Shown here: positions 45,001 to 54,937 of the stretch, in pieces
How positions within the stretch are numbered: the first letter of the stretch is position 1
Layout: each line of letters begins with the position of its first letter
Assembly: GCA_963921195.1 (NCBI GenBank)
Contig: OY992540.1
Coordinates: 16,189,136 to 16,253,135 of the forward strand
Length of the DNA stretch: 64,000 nucleotides
Direction of reading: 5' to 3'
Source of the DNA: Pegoplata infirma
Lineage: Eukaryota > Arthropoda > Insecta > Diptera > Anthomyiidae
The notes under the pieces: generated by a model
Database searches by the model: none
Told to the model about the DNA's origin: nothing
The model's input: only the letters and a program-made list of their open reading frames with translations
Program-made: the position numbers and the translations under genes

Positions 45001-45410
45001 TAACTCAGCGAATAATACGAATTTTTAAAAACAAAGCACGTGTAAAATTTAGTAGTAATTATTAATTAATATTGTAAAAGATCGGCCGACAAAAAGTTTA
45101 AAAATACGCGAATGCGACGGTTTTTTTGCTCTCCTGAAAAGTTATGTTTTTTTAGATAGCTCAAATTGAATATAGTTTAACGATATATTTATGATCCCCG
45201 ATCGATTTTAAGACATTCTAGCGATGTCCGTCTGTCCGTCTGTCTGTGGAAATGGTGATCACGACCAAAATACTACACGGATATGACTGAAACTTTACAC
45301 ATTTATTGGAAGTTCTCCCGAGAAGTTTGGTATTGCATTTGAGCGATATCGGTTCAGCGGTTCAAAAGTTATGAGTGAAAATGTAAGCACACCTCAAAAA
45401 TTTCAGTACA
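42053..45410. repeat. Tandem array of about 540-bp units with dimeric organisation
   Basis: TGACACCAGGGAGAC recurs at 42053, 42604, 43128, 43687 and 44211, giving intervals of 551, 524, 559 and 524. Long and short units alternate. Short units carry the doubled ACTACACGACC phrase and lack a T-rich stretch. Each unit joins the right 80 bp of the CAAGGG element to a dispersed repeat with CATTCCGTTTGTAACTCATC, GGGACCCCATAAAG and GATGTCCGTCTGTCTG. The minus-strand frame KKICSYLLKYHFVF recurs in every unit. It is short and I treat it as non-functional. Confidence 0.9.
44317..45182. mobile_element. 866-bp element with TTGAGCTATCTGC subterminal repeats
   Basis: CGTGGAACTATATTCAATTT then GAGCTATCT at the left faces AGATAGCTCAAATTGAATAT then AGTTTAACG at the right, an inverted pair of about 29 bp. 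TGAGCTATCTGC recurs at about 44336, 44505, 44946 and 44987. It splits the fifth tandem unit within TATATATAT, so the duplication (about ATAT) cannot be fixed exactly. It is non-coding. Confidence 0.8.
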
Positions 45411-45632
45411 TTAGGATTAAAATTGCGAATACTTTTTCAGCACATTTGTGAATTTACTGGTTTGCATAAACATTTGTTTACTTTTTTATGATTATTTCGT
45501 TTTTCTTCCTAATTGTTTATATTTACTTGCGTTATTTTATCTTTTTTGCTTAAGTAGGCAGTTTAGCGTGGTTTAATTGATAATTAACTAGAATTAAAAT
45601 GATGAACAAGAAAATCTTTAAACACTAAAACT
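45411..45632. other. Spacer after the tandem array
   Basis: It is AT-rich. No feature was recognised. Confidence 0.3.
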
Positions 45633-45860
45633 AGGGACACTTATTTTAACATCATCGTCTGGTCTCAGTGCAATAACAGACGACGATGTTAAAACAACTA
45701 TAGCTTAAAGTTTATTTTGTTTCTGTAATTATTACAAGTGTCCCTGATGATGAAAATCGTTGAATTTCGAAATATCGGTGATATAAAATTATTTAAAACA
45801 ACAGACCTCGAGCTTAATGATTTCATTTACATTACAAATATAAAGGTCATAAAAATATAA
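45633..45860 (+). ncRNA. Hammerhead-like core near a GACCTCGAGC repeat
   Basis: CTGATGA at 45744-45750 and GAAA at 45769-45772 frame a weak hairpin. They are followed by ATATC-GGT-GATAT (45772-45784), a perfect 5-bp stem, and then A. This is the order of a hammerhead ribozyme core: the GAA at 45769-45771 precedes stem III and A45785 would be the cleavage-site base. Hammerheads are known in Penelope-like retroelements. The third stem is not convincing, as no complementary partner follows. Upstream, AGGGACACTT (45633) pairs with AAGTGTCCCT (45736) around an 18-bp hairpin at 45644-45694. It may be a degenerate ribozyme or chance. Confidence 0.35.
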
Positions 45861-45939
45861 CATTAAATTTAATTTTATCTTATTTTATAAAATTTTTTGA
45901 AAACTGAAGTCTATATTTATCAAATTATATATAATTATT

Positions 45940-45961
45940 TTTAAAATTTTTACTCGGGTTG
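45940..45961. repeat. Solo end of a CCCGAGTAAAAA element
   Basis: TTTTTACTCGGG matches the right end of the elements at 55391 and 57968. No matching left end was found. Confidence 0.4.
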
Positions 45962-45970
45962 TTAAAATTG

Positions 45971-46960
45971 ATTACCCAGCAAACAAGCAGACTCAATTTA
46001 GACTCCAAAATGGGCTTCAAAAACGTAACAAGAATTTAAAATTTTTGTATGAAAGTGGTTCATCCAAAAGAGCCTTATTTTTTGATTCCAAAATGAGTCT
46101 GAAAAATGAGCGTGTGAGGGGAAATTTCCCTCCTATATTGGAGTCCTTAAATACTAATTTTTGAGCATTTTTGGAAACAATTTTGAGCACTTTTTGGATT
46201 GTTAATGGATGGTTTTTTGGTTCCTAAAATCTTTAGTGATAAAATAATAGACATTTTTAAGTATTCATCTAAAATTTTATTATAATGGTTTATATAATTC
46301 AAACTTATAACATATGTAATATTATACTAAGAAAATTAAAATTAAAAACGTTAAGGGCTGCAACAATTTCTCTAGATTGATGTTTTTGTAGGATCATGCT
46401 GGTGTTCCTGGTTGACAGTCCTTGGTCAGTGCTGCTGGGGCTCCATGTCGTTTCGGTACATACATTCAGCTGTTGTGGAATTAACTCCTATAATCCAGTA
46501 CTTACAAGAAGTGTTGTTATTCACAGTATTTTTCATGATTTTTTGTTGCAGATATTATGTTTAAATAGCACCAATTCAATGCGTGCAGAAAAATATCAAT
46601 TTTAAAAATTTTGAAAATTATTGACTTAAAATTCTTATTTCATTTTCAAAACAATAATTTGTAGGCTCCAAAAAGAATAAAATTTTGTAGTCTTTTTGGA
46701 ATGTTCAAAAAACACTTTTATTTTTTAGCTTTTTAGAGTCATTTTAAATTCAAATTTTTTAAAAAATATATCCCTTTCATTTTGGAGTCTTTTTACACTC
46801 CTTTTGGATGGCTCCGTTTTAAATAAAATAAAAATTCAAATAAAAGTTTCATATATGAATCATTTTCGACTCCAAAATATGTAGGCACCAAAAACCATCC
46901 ATTTTTGGACTTATTTTAAAGGCATATATTTTGAGGGCTCTGAATTTTGTTAGCTGGGTA
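45971..46960. mobile_element. ACCCAGCAAAC element with GACTCCAAAA motif cluster
   Basis: ACCCAGCAAACAAGCAGACT faces GTTAGCTGGGT. The flanks AAAATTGATT and AAAATTAATT may be a target duplication with one change. The interior repeats GACTCCAAAATG, TTTTGGAGTC and GGCTCC words throughout in both orientations. One 69-codon frame near 46396 has no recognisable domain. Confidence 0.65.
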
Positions 46961-47044
46961 AAATTAATTTTAACATTTTCTTCAAAAAATACAAAGTTTT
47001 TTATTTTTTTGTTAAATTTTAAATAAAAATGTTTATGACTTAAA

Positions 47045-47345
47045 TTCTGATTAATTTTTATTAAACAATAAAAATTGTTTTATTCGACCTTTAAAATATT
47101 ATATTTTGAGGATGTTTATTCTGGCTCGAGGTCATTATTTTCTTTACTAATTAAAACCATGATATTCTCATAGCATAATTTTCAAGAAAATTAATCGATT
47201 AAGTCTTGCAAAAATGACCAACATAAATAAATTTAAAACAAAAACAATTTTCTTGAAAATTATGCTATGAGAATATCATGGTTTTAATTAGTAAAGAAAA
47301 TAATGACCTCGAGCCAGAATAAACATCCTCAAAATATAATGTTTA
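47045..47345. repeat. GACCTCGAGC family as a perfect inverted repeat
   Basis: Arms at 47098-47191 and 47247-47340 (about 94 bp) are perfectly complementary around a 55-bp spacer. They hold CTGGCTCGAGGTCATTATTT and CATGATATTCTCATAGC. Related single arms occur at 49065, 51235, 60210 and 63590. The family is probably Penelope-like, from its neighbouring hammerhead-like motifs. Confidence 0.85.
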
Positions 47346-48330
47346 ACTTTTAAAAAATTAAGCTTAAGATTATTGTTTTAAAATTGTTTTCATTAAATTT
47401 GAATTAATACGATTGAAATTAGTTTTTGGTATTTCCAATATCAATTATTTATCTAATTAAAACGATTAAAAAATTAATTGAATATATATTATTTTTCAAT
47501 AACAGTTATACTCACAATTTTTAAATATGTATTCTACTAAATCAAGCTCCTGCATACACCTTGAAATCCACGTTCACAAAAATTATCAATTATACCACGC
47601 ATAAACAAATATTAAAATTTAACACTGTTTCTTTATTTGTTTTTTTTTTTTTTTTTGTTTAACACATTCCTACTTACTAACACTTTGTATTTTTTTAAGT
47701 TTTCTTTCAAAAATATGTGTACCATTATCTTCTTACAACATAAATAAATAATTAACTTCAAAAATATTATTTGTTTATTTAATTTTTTTTTCATTGCCTT
47801 AGTTTATTTTATTATTTAAAATTTGATTTGATTTATAAACTTGTTGTTTTATTAAAGATTTTTTATAATGAGTATTTAAATTGTTGTATTGAAAGTTTTA
47901 TAGCAAAATTTAAAATATTTTTATTGGTTTTCCCCATTGGGAAATTTGTTGCTTAAGAGCTATTAATAGTTTTAAATTAATAATTTTGGTAAGTACTTAT
48001 TTTTTTTTTGAAATAAAAATTAAATTTAAATTACCTAATTAAGGGGGAGTTCTTCGTGTCACTTAAATTGATTAATCTTTGGAATTACTAAAATATAGAA
48101 AACTTGATCTTAAATTTCTGTGATTTAAATTTTGATTGTCTAAAAAAATATATTTATTTTTGTAATTGAAAAAAGTAATACTTCAACTTCAAGTTTTTAA
48201 TTAATTAATTTAATTAAGATTAATTTTGTAGAAAGTTGTTATATTGATTAATATTGGTTAGGATTTCCTTAATTAACAACAATTTCAATCACAGGAATTT
48301 GATTTTAATTTTCGAAGATTATAAAATAGC
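47346..48330. other. AT-rich stretch, no gene
   Basis: TTAATTAA-type words and T runs dominate. There are no repeat ends and no exon-like signals worth listing. Confidence 0.35.
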
Positions 48331-48349
48331 AATTTAAGTGATATGAATG

Positions 48350-48945
48350 CCACTATATATTATCAATTTATAATTTGTATAAATAATTGCCAGGGGGACT
48401 ACTTATCACTATACTATCGAGGAATAAAATATGCAATACTTAGTTTAATACATAAAAAAAAATTAGTTTTTTTAAGAGTAATTTGTTAAAAATTGTTATA
48501 TTGATTAACTGACTTTGATTTTATTATTCAACATACTATCAAAGATTCTAAAATGGCAATTTAACGGAATTTTTTATAAATGCCACTATAATCAATTTAT
48601 AATTAGTATAATTAATTGTCAGGGGGCTACTTATCACTATACTATCGAGGAATTAAATAATAATTTGAAAAACTTACCTATATTACAACTTCAAGTTTTT
48701 AATCAATTACGTTAATTAAAAATAATTTGTTTAAAATTGTTATATTGATTAATAATTTTAGTTTAATTAATTACTACAATAATTAACTATGATTTTTTTA
48801 TTTAACAACAATTATAAGTTTATAAAATAGCAATTGAAGTTATCTTTATAAAAAAATTTCATTATTATCGATTTATAATTTGTATAATTAATTGACAGGG
48901 GGCCTACTTATCACTATACTATCGAGTAATTCAATAAAAAAATAA
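48350..48945. repeat. Three tandem copies with a conserved CAGGGGGCTACTTATCAC block
   Basis: CAGGGGGACTACTTATCACT, CAGGGGGCTACTTATCACTA and CAGGGGGCCTACTTATCACT occur at about 48391, 48620 and 48897, each followed by ATACTATCGAG. Flanking text (ATCAATTTATAATTTG and TTGTTATATTGATTAA) is also repeated but far more diverged. Spacing is about 229 and 277 bp. Confidence 0.8.
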
Positions 48946-49310
48946 CATTGACCCAATAGAAATTTTTTGTTAAATTTCTTCAAATTCTAATTAATTTTTA
49001 TTAAAAAAATAAAAAATATTTTATCCCACCTTTAAATATTATATTTTGAGTAGGTTTATTCTAGCTCGAGGTCATTATTTTCTTTACTAATTAAAATTAT
49101 GATATTCTCATAAAATAATTTTCCAGATTATATTGTTTGACATTTTCTAAGTCGACACGTGTTTTGGTATTTGTCAGGTGTATTGTCAAGACTACTTATT
49201 AAATACAAAAACCCTATACTATCAAGTTGCAAAGGGAATTTAAATAACAATTCGCTAATATTTAAACAAAAATATTAATACATATTTAACTCTACATTCA
49301 TTGAGAATTA

Positions 49311-49561
49311 CCCGTGTAAAAAATTAGATCTTATCTGATCTTTTTATATCTATTCATATATGATCTTATCTGATTGCATATAATTGTATCTGCAATGGCC
49401 AAAATAGAGATATAAATATATATCGGATTTGGCCAACATTGGGACACATTTGACATCTAATTATATACGATCAGATACAATTATATACAATCAGATGCAA
49501 TAATATAAAATCAGATTAGATCAGATTAGATCAGATAAGATGAAATCGATTTTTACACGGG
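49311..49561. mobile_element. CCCGTGTAAAAA MITE, 251 bp
   Basis: CCCGTGTAAAAAATTAG faces TTTTTACACGGG, with TA at 49309-49310 and 49562-49563. The collinear copy near 60496 (GAGAATTATAAGAATA) lacks it. The interior is a series of TCAGATTAGA and GATCTTATC words. Confidence 0.8.
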
Positions 49562-49779
49562 TAGAAGAATAAATTTGTACATTCTCTTAGTAAGATCACG
49601 ATCGTCAAATAACCAACAAAAAACTTTAAAAACATATTTACAAATGAATTACCCATTATATAATACCATATGCTAGCTGTTGTTGTTTCAAATGCTTTAT
49701 ATTTGCTAAAGAGTCTTGACAATGAAATCTGACAAACTGCAAAATGACTAACAAAAATAAATTCAAAACAGAAAAATAA

Positions 49780-51198
49780 CACTACTGAACACTTAAAAAA
49801 ATTTGACGGTAGATTCCACTACAAAAGACAATTAAAACTACTACATTTGTTTTTCTTTAGGCGTTCTTTAGTCCAAAAATTGTTGTTGTTTTTAACTATT
49901 GATTAACAACTACAAAAAACTGTAAAAACTATTTAAAATTACAGTTGTTTTTACAGCAATCAAATTGTCTGATTTTTTTTTTTTTAACAAAAAAATGCTA
50001 AACGTCAAAAAACGGTTAAAATTATTTGGAAATAATTCCCGCACATCCGTTTTTCTAAAAATTTCTAGAGAATTATAAGTTTTTTTTTTATAGACTTAAA
50101 ACTGCATAAAACAACTGTTACTAAAATGTAGTAATTTTTTGTATTTGTTTTTTAAAACGACTACAAAAAACAGTTGTTTAAGATTTTTCATACAAAAACC
50201 ACTGAAATTGTAGTTGAAAACAAAAACTACTACTTACTACATAAATGATGTAGTAACTACAATAATTTTCGAAGTAAACTATAAAAAATAAAATTGATGC
50301 AACTGGGATGCGACTTTACACAGTTAATTGAAATTGTTTTAGTGATCACAAATCCGGTCTCTAAACTTTTCCATTACATCGAGTTTTTAAGAAAATTGAG
50401 GTCAAAGTTAAAATCGCCGTTTTGGGCATCTTTGCCAACTCATAACGGATGAACTCGATGTGATAGCGACTTAAAAATAAGTCGAGGGTATAGCTCAAAC
50501 TTTGTTCTTAACCCTTAGCGCACTAGTTGTCTTTCGATGATATCTTATTTCCCAAAAACAATTTTTCCGCTACTAATCATAAAAAAAAACTTGATGCGAA
50601 TGGAACGCTACCTTATACACATGATTACAATTATTCTCCTGGTCACAAATTCGGTCTCCAAACTTTTCCATTACATCAGGTTTTAGAGATATTTAAAATT
50701 CAAAAAACTTATTTGGACAACTTATAGCACATGAACCCGATGTGCTGGCGACTTAACCCTTTGACGACCATAAATTTTCTGCCGAAGCGATTTTCATTTT
50801 CTGTTTTCATTGTCGCTCTTTAATATGTACAACACATTTGATCAGTCGCTTTTACCGTTGGAGCGCCTATTGCCTTTTAATAAGATCTTTTCCCCCAAAA
50901 TCTTTATTCGATACTAGTAAATAAGACATCATTGAAAGACAATTGGTACTCTAAGGGTAAATGCGACTGACCAAATTAGTACTGCATCTTATAGTGTAAT
51001 GTTTAAGCTTTACCCTGGAATTATTTTTAAATCGCTAGCACATCGGGTTAATCCGCTATAAGTTGCCATAAATGCCCAAAACTGCGATTTTTTTAACTTT
51101 GGTGGAAAAGTTTGGAGACCGGATTTTTTGACCAGCAGAACAGTTGTAATCAAGTGTATAATGTCGCGTTCCAGTCACATTTTCGATGTTTAGTAGTG
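49780..51198. mobile_element. CACTA-like non-autonomous element
   Basis: CACTACTGAACACTTAAAAA faces TCGATGTTTAGTAGTG, with TAA at 49777-49779 and 51199-51201. CACTA termini with a 3-bp duplication are the hallmark of the EnSpm/CACTA superfamily. The left subterminal part (49810-50280) repeats ACTACAAAAAAC and GTAGTTTTTG words, as CACTA subterminal arrays do. The remainder is a fold-back module with AAATCCGGTCTC then AAACTTTTCC three times (50350, 50650, inverted 51103). The matching unoccupied site ACAGAAAAATAATTTTTTGG is near 63568. No transposase was seen. Confidence 0.75.
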
Positions 51199-51408
51199 TA
51201 ATATTCTTGCAAATTATTTTATGACAATATCATTATTTTAATTAGTAAAGAAAAAATTGACCTTGAGCTAGAATAAACCTACTCAAAATAAATTTTTTTA
51301 AAAATTTCTTTGTAACAAAATTCTCAAAAATTGTTTTGAGGAATTTTTAAAATTCCGAAAATTGGTTTCCTTAAGGAACACAACCAAGCCGTTCAGGACA
51401 GATCCAGT

Positions 51409-52131
51409 CACGTCGGCGTACGGAAATAGCGCCTAAGGTCTTATCGCCCAAAACCGTAAATGTCATATCGCCCAAGCTGCGACATATATCCCAAAATTTT
51501 AGGTCTAAAAATGTTATTTCTCCCAAAACAAAATTGTCAAAAAATCCAAAATATTTTTTTTGGGCGAAATGTCGAAATTATGACTTCTATGATTTGTTTT
51601 TTTTTTTTGTAATAAAGGTTTTCTGCGTAGCCGGCCTTCGGCCGGGCTTAAGGATTACATACTCAATGCATTAAACCCACCCTCTCTGCAAACCAAAGCT
51701 ATTTTGGTTAACAGGCCTTTTTGATGCATAACAAATTTGATAGTGTAAAGGGCGGCTACCTAGAAAACTTTACTTTGCGGAGAGGGTGGGTTTAATGCAT
51801 GGATTTTGTAATCCCTAAGCCCGGCCGAAGGCCGGCTACGCATAAAAACTTTAAAATATTGTGTTAAAAAAAAACAATATTGGCGAGTTTTATAATTATT
51901 TTTATTTTTTTGGGTGCTATGACATTTTATAAATTCAACATTTTGATATTTGGGTAATATGACATTTTTGACAATTTATATTAATTTAAAGAAAATTGTT
52001 AAAATACCCAAAAATAATGGGCATATCGTCCAAAAAATTTTGCAACAACAACTAACAAACATTTTTTTTGGGGGGAATGACTTTTTTAAATTGGGCGATA
52101 TGCACTTGGGCGCTATGTCCGTACGCCGTCA
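51409..52131. mobile_element. GGCGTACGG element with TATCGCCCA motif cluster
   Basis: CGGCGTACGGAAATAGCGCC faces GGGCGCTATGTCCGTACGCC. GTCAC stands on both sides. The interior repeats CATATCGCCCA and TGGGCGATATG. It is split by the GC-rich MITE at 51624. Confidence 0.7.
51624..51842. mobile_element. 219-bp GC-rich MITE (CCGGCCTTCGGCCGG)
   Basis: TGCGTAGCCGGCCTTCGGCC and GGCTTAAGGATTACA pair almost perfectly with 51805-51842. An inner pair, ATGCATTAAACCCACCCTCT and its complement, extends the hairpin. The terminal arm itself contains the palindrome CCGGCCTTCGGCCGG. Confidence 0.85.
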
Positions 52132-52455
52132 CATCTCATCAAGTCTTGCGACATTTTCCCTCACAGGTGACAGAGGTTTTAATATAAAAGATGTGAGATC
52201 TGTGATAGGTCACAGGTTATGTTTCCAAGTGCTGGTCCAGTGACATGTCACAAGTGATTACTCCCGGGTTGAAACATTTTCTAACAAAAGTGACAGGAGT
52301 TTATATGCGAAAGGTTTCAAGTTTGTGATAGGTCATTTTTGTGACTTGTCACGTGACCTATCAAGGATTGGTCACTTTTTTCTGCAGTCAAGTTGGCATG
52401 CGCGGGTACAAGGGGGGGGAAAAAGGGGAAATTTCCCCCCCCAGACCAAATTTCG

Positions 52456-52568
52456 AAAAAAAAAAAAAAAAGGAAAAAAAGAAAAAAAAAGAAGAAAAAA
52501 GAAAAAAAAGAAGAAAAAAAAGGAAAAAAGAAAGAAAAGGAAAAAAAAGAAGAAAAAAGAAAGAGGGA
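52456..52568. repeat. Polypurine tract
   Basis: Over 110 bases are almost exclusively A and G (GAAAAAAAAAGAAG type). It is a simple-sequence tract with potential to form triplex DNA. Confidence 0.9.
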
Positions 52569-52599
52569 AATTTTCTAAAAAAATTTCGAAGTTCAAAAA

Positions 52600-54080
52600 T
52601 TTTTCATAGAAAAAGATCTGAAAATTTTAAAAGGAAAAATTTTTAAATTTTTTAAGGAAAAAGTGAATCAATCTGAAAATTAAAAATGTTAATAGTCGAA
52701 CTTACATTTGTAAAACTATTTTATTTTTTTATTTCTAAAAAATAAACTTTTTTCTAAAGAAAGATACTTTTTTATGTGAAAAAGGTCTCAAAACTTATTT
52801 ATAGGACAAAGGTTGCAGAAGAATTTTTTTATGGGAAAAAAGTCTCAGAATTTCTGAATTTGAGATTTATTTTAAGGAAAAATGTCTCAGAATCTGAGTC
52901 TTTTAAGAAGAAAAAGGCCTCAAAGTCTGAGACTTTTTATTGTTGAAAAATAGTCTCAGAAGTTGAAACTAACTGAATTGGTAGAAGGTCGCAGAATCTA
53001 AGACTTTTCAACGGGAAAAGGGTCTTAGAATGTAAGACTAATCTCAGAAAAATGTCTCAGAATCTCAGACTTTTTCTATAGGAAACAGGTCTCAGAATCT
53101 TTGACCTTTCTATAGGAAAAAGGTCTTAAAGTCTGAGACGTTTTGTATAGGAAAAACATTTCCGACTAGGACGTTTTCTATAGGAAAAGTGTATTAGAAT
53201 CGAAAAAGATTTCAGAATCAGAAACAGGTCGCAGAATCTTAAACTTTTTCTATATAAGAAAAAGCTTTCAGAATTTGAGACTTTTTCTTTAGGAAAAATG
53301 GGTGCGAATCTGAGCCTTATTCTTTAGGAATAAGATCTCAGAATTTGAAACTTTTTCTTTAGGAAAAAGGTCTTAGAATCTGAGACTTTTTCTATTGGAA
53401 AAAGGTCGAAGAATCTAAGACTTTTTCCATAGAAAAAAGGTCTCAGAATCTAAAATTTTTTCAGTACGAAACAAATCTAATAATCAGAGATCTCTCTATA
53501 GGAAAAATGTCTCAGTAATGCTTTAAAATATGAGACTTTTTCTATAGTAAAATGTCTTAGGATCTGAGACTTTTTCTGTGGAAAAAAATTCTTAGAACCT
53601 GAAAATTTTTTTATACGAAAAAAGTCTCAGATTCTGAGACATTTTTCGTTAAGAAGAATTTTTCTGTGGAAAAAAATTCTTAGAACCTGAAAATTTTTCT
53701 ATACGAAAAAAGTCTCAGATTCTGAGACATTTTTCGTTAAGAAGAAGTCTGATATTCTGAGACATGTTCCCTATAAAAAAATTTTTTCACGAAAAATGTC
53801 TCAAAATCTGATATTTTCTATGTAAAAGAATTTCTTCTATTAAATTCTCAGATTTAGACTCTTCTTATGTATACTAAAAATATACAACTTTCTTTTAAAT
53901 TTCTTTTAAAAATCCGAAAACTTTTCTATACGAAAATAGTTTCAGATTCTGAGACATTTAGTCATTCTAAGACAGTTTCCCTATAAAAAATAATTTTTTC
54001 ACGAAAAATGTCTCAACATCTGAAGTTTTCTATATAGGGAGAATTTCTTCTTTTAAAAATTCTCCTCTTATGTATACGAA
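52600..54080. repeat. 37-bp-type minisatellite inside the hAT-like element
   Basis: Units read TCTCAGAATCTGAGAC then TTTTTCTATAGGAAAAAGG, more diverged than in the eIF2B beta intron. A local duplication at 53570-53760 repeats AACCTGAAAATTTTT and TACGAAAAAAGTCTCAG. Confidence 0.85.
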
Positions 54081-54334
54081 AAATATACAATTTTCATTAA
54101 AAACAAATTAAAAAAAATGATCTAAACGAAATATGATCATGAAAAAGAAACCTTATTCGGCAAAAACTAATAAATTTGATGATTTTATAGCTATCCCATC
54201 ACTTCTTTTTTTGTAAAAAAAAACCTTTCGCTTTTTTTGCTCGTCAACAAAGGAGAATTTATGATTTTTTTTCGAAGTAAAAAAAAAATTTTCCCCCCCC
54301 AAACCCAAAAGCTGTACCCGCCACTGCAAGTTGG

Positions 54335-54935
54335 TAAATGGTCGTAAACGGTTCACCTTGTAAAATGTATCACAGCTGAATAAAAGTATCTTAAGTTTTT
54401 CTTAACAAAATATCCCAATATTAACAAAAACAAATCTCTTAATCTATAAAAATTGCTTTCTAGGTTTTAATTTTTTTCTTTTTAAATTTCGAATTTTTTT
54501 TATTTGTTTTTCATTTGAGCCTAAAAAAAACAACAAATCCCTAAAATATGATTTACATACCCTCAGGTGTACAAATATGAAATGTATGTCAGAAAAATAT
54601 ACTACATCTTTCATTTTATTTCATTTACCAAAAAATTTCTGACCAGCAACAAACAAGCACTTTAGTAATACATATTTCTAGCATTTAAAAATGTCTAATA
54701 AAAATTTAACAAGATTTTTTCAAATTTTGAAACAAATATAAAGCAGACACTGGGGGAGATGAGGGCAACAACATGTGGTAAAAAATGTTTATTTTTTTAT
54801 AATTCCAAATAGGAAATTATGTAAAAATCTACAATTACGATAAGAATAAAAATAAGGACTACAAAAATAGAAATGGCAATGCCAACATGTACATAAAAAT
54901 AAATGGAAATTGCTTAAAAAGCAAAAACAAATATA
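54335..54935. other. Unassigned AT-rich stretch
   Basis: No gene or clean repeat was recognised. Confidence 0.35.
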
Positions 54936-54937
54936 TA

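Larger units (their letters stand above)
48988..51305. repeat. GACCTCGAGC (Penelope-like?) copy with two insertions
   Basis: It starts TTCTAATTAATTTTTATT, passes CTAGCTCGAGGTCATTATT and GTCGACACGTGTTTTGG, and resumes after 51198 as TAATATTCTTGC to CTTGAGCTAGAATAAACC. It is collinear with 60140-60955. Insertions lie at 49311-49561 and 49780-51198. There is no reverse transcriptase frame. Confidence 0.65.
51365..52388. mobile_element. GTGAC/GTCAC motif-rich element interrupted by a GGCGTACGG element
   Basis: The right part (52130-52388) repeats GTGATAGGTCAC, GTGACATGTCAC and TGACCTATCA. The left part ends at CAGTCAC, where the inner element begins. The outer limits are not sharp. Confidence 0.45.
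52397..54326. mobile_element. hAT-like element carrying the 37-bp minisatellite
   Basis: CAAGTTGG is repeated exactly at 52389-52396 and 54327-54334. The ends are CATGCGCGGGTACAAGGGG and, inverted, CAGTGGCGGGTACAGC, followed by G8 on each side. Between them lie a polypurine tract (52456-52568) and a long array of minisatellite units (about 52600-54080). The AAG-rich lysine frames in the polypurine tract are low-complexity artefacts. No transposase was found. Confidence 0.85.

Noticed and set aside
45633..45785. Type III hammerhead using AGGGACACTT and AAGTGTCCCT as stem I
   Set aside because: The base at the cleavage position would be G and the preceding base is not U, which is incompatible with a hammerhead cleavage triplet.
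46396..46605. 69-codon frame MLVFLVDSPWSVLLGL-type
   Set aside because: It lies inside the ACCCAGCAAAC motif-cluster element, is short, and has no recognisable motif or splice context.
52325..52646. Three overlapping lysine-rich frames of 61-101 codons
   Set aside because: They are translations of a polypurine tract; all three frames on one strand and the opposite strand stay open for the same reason.
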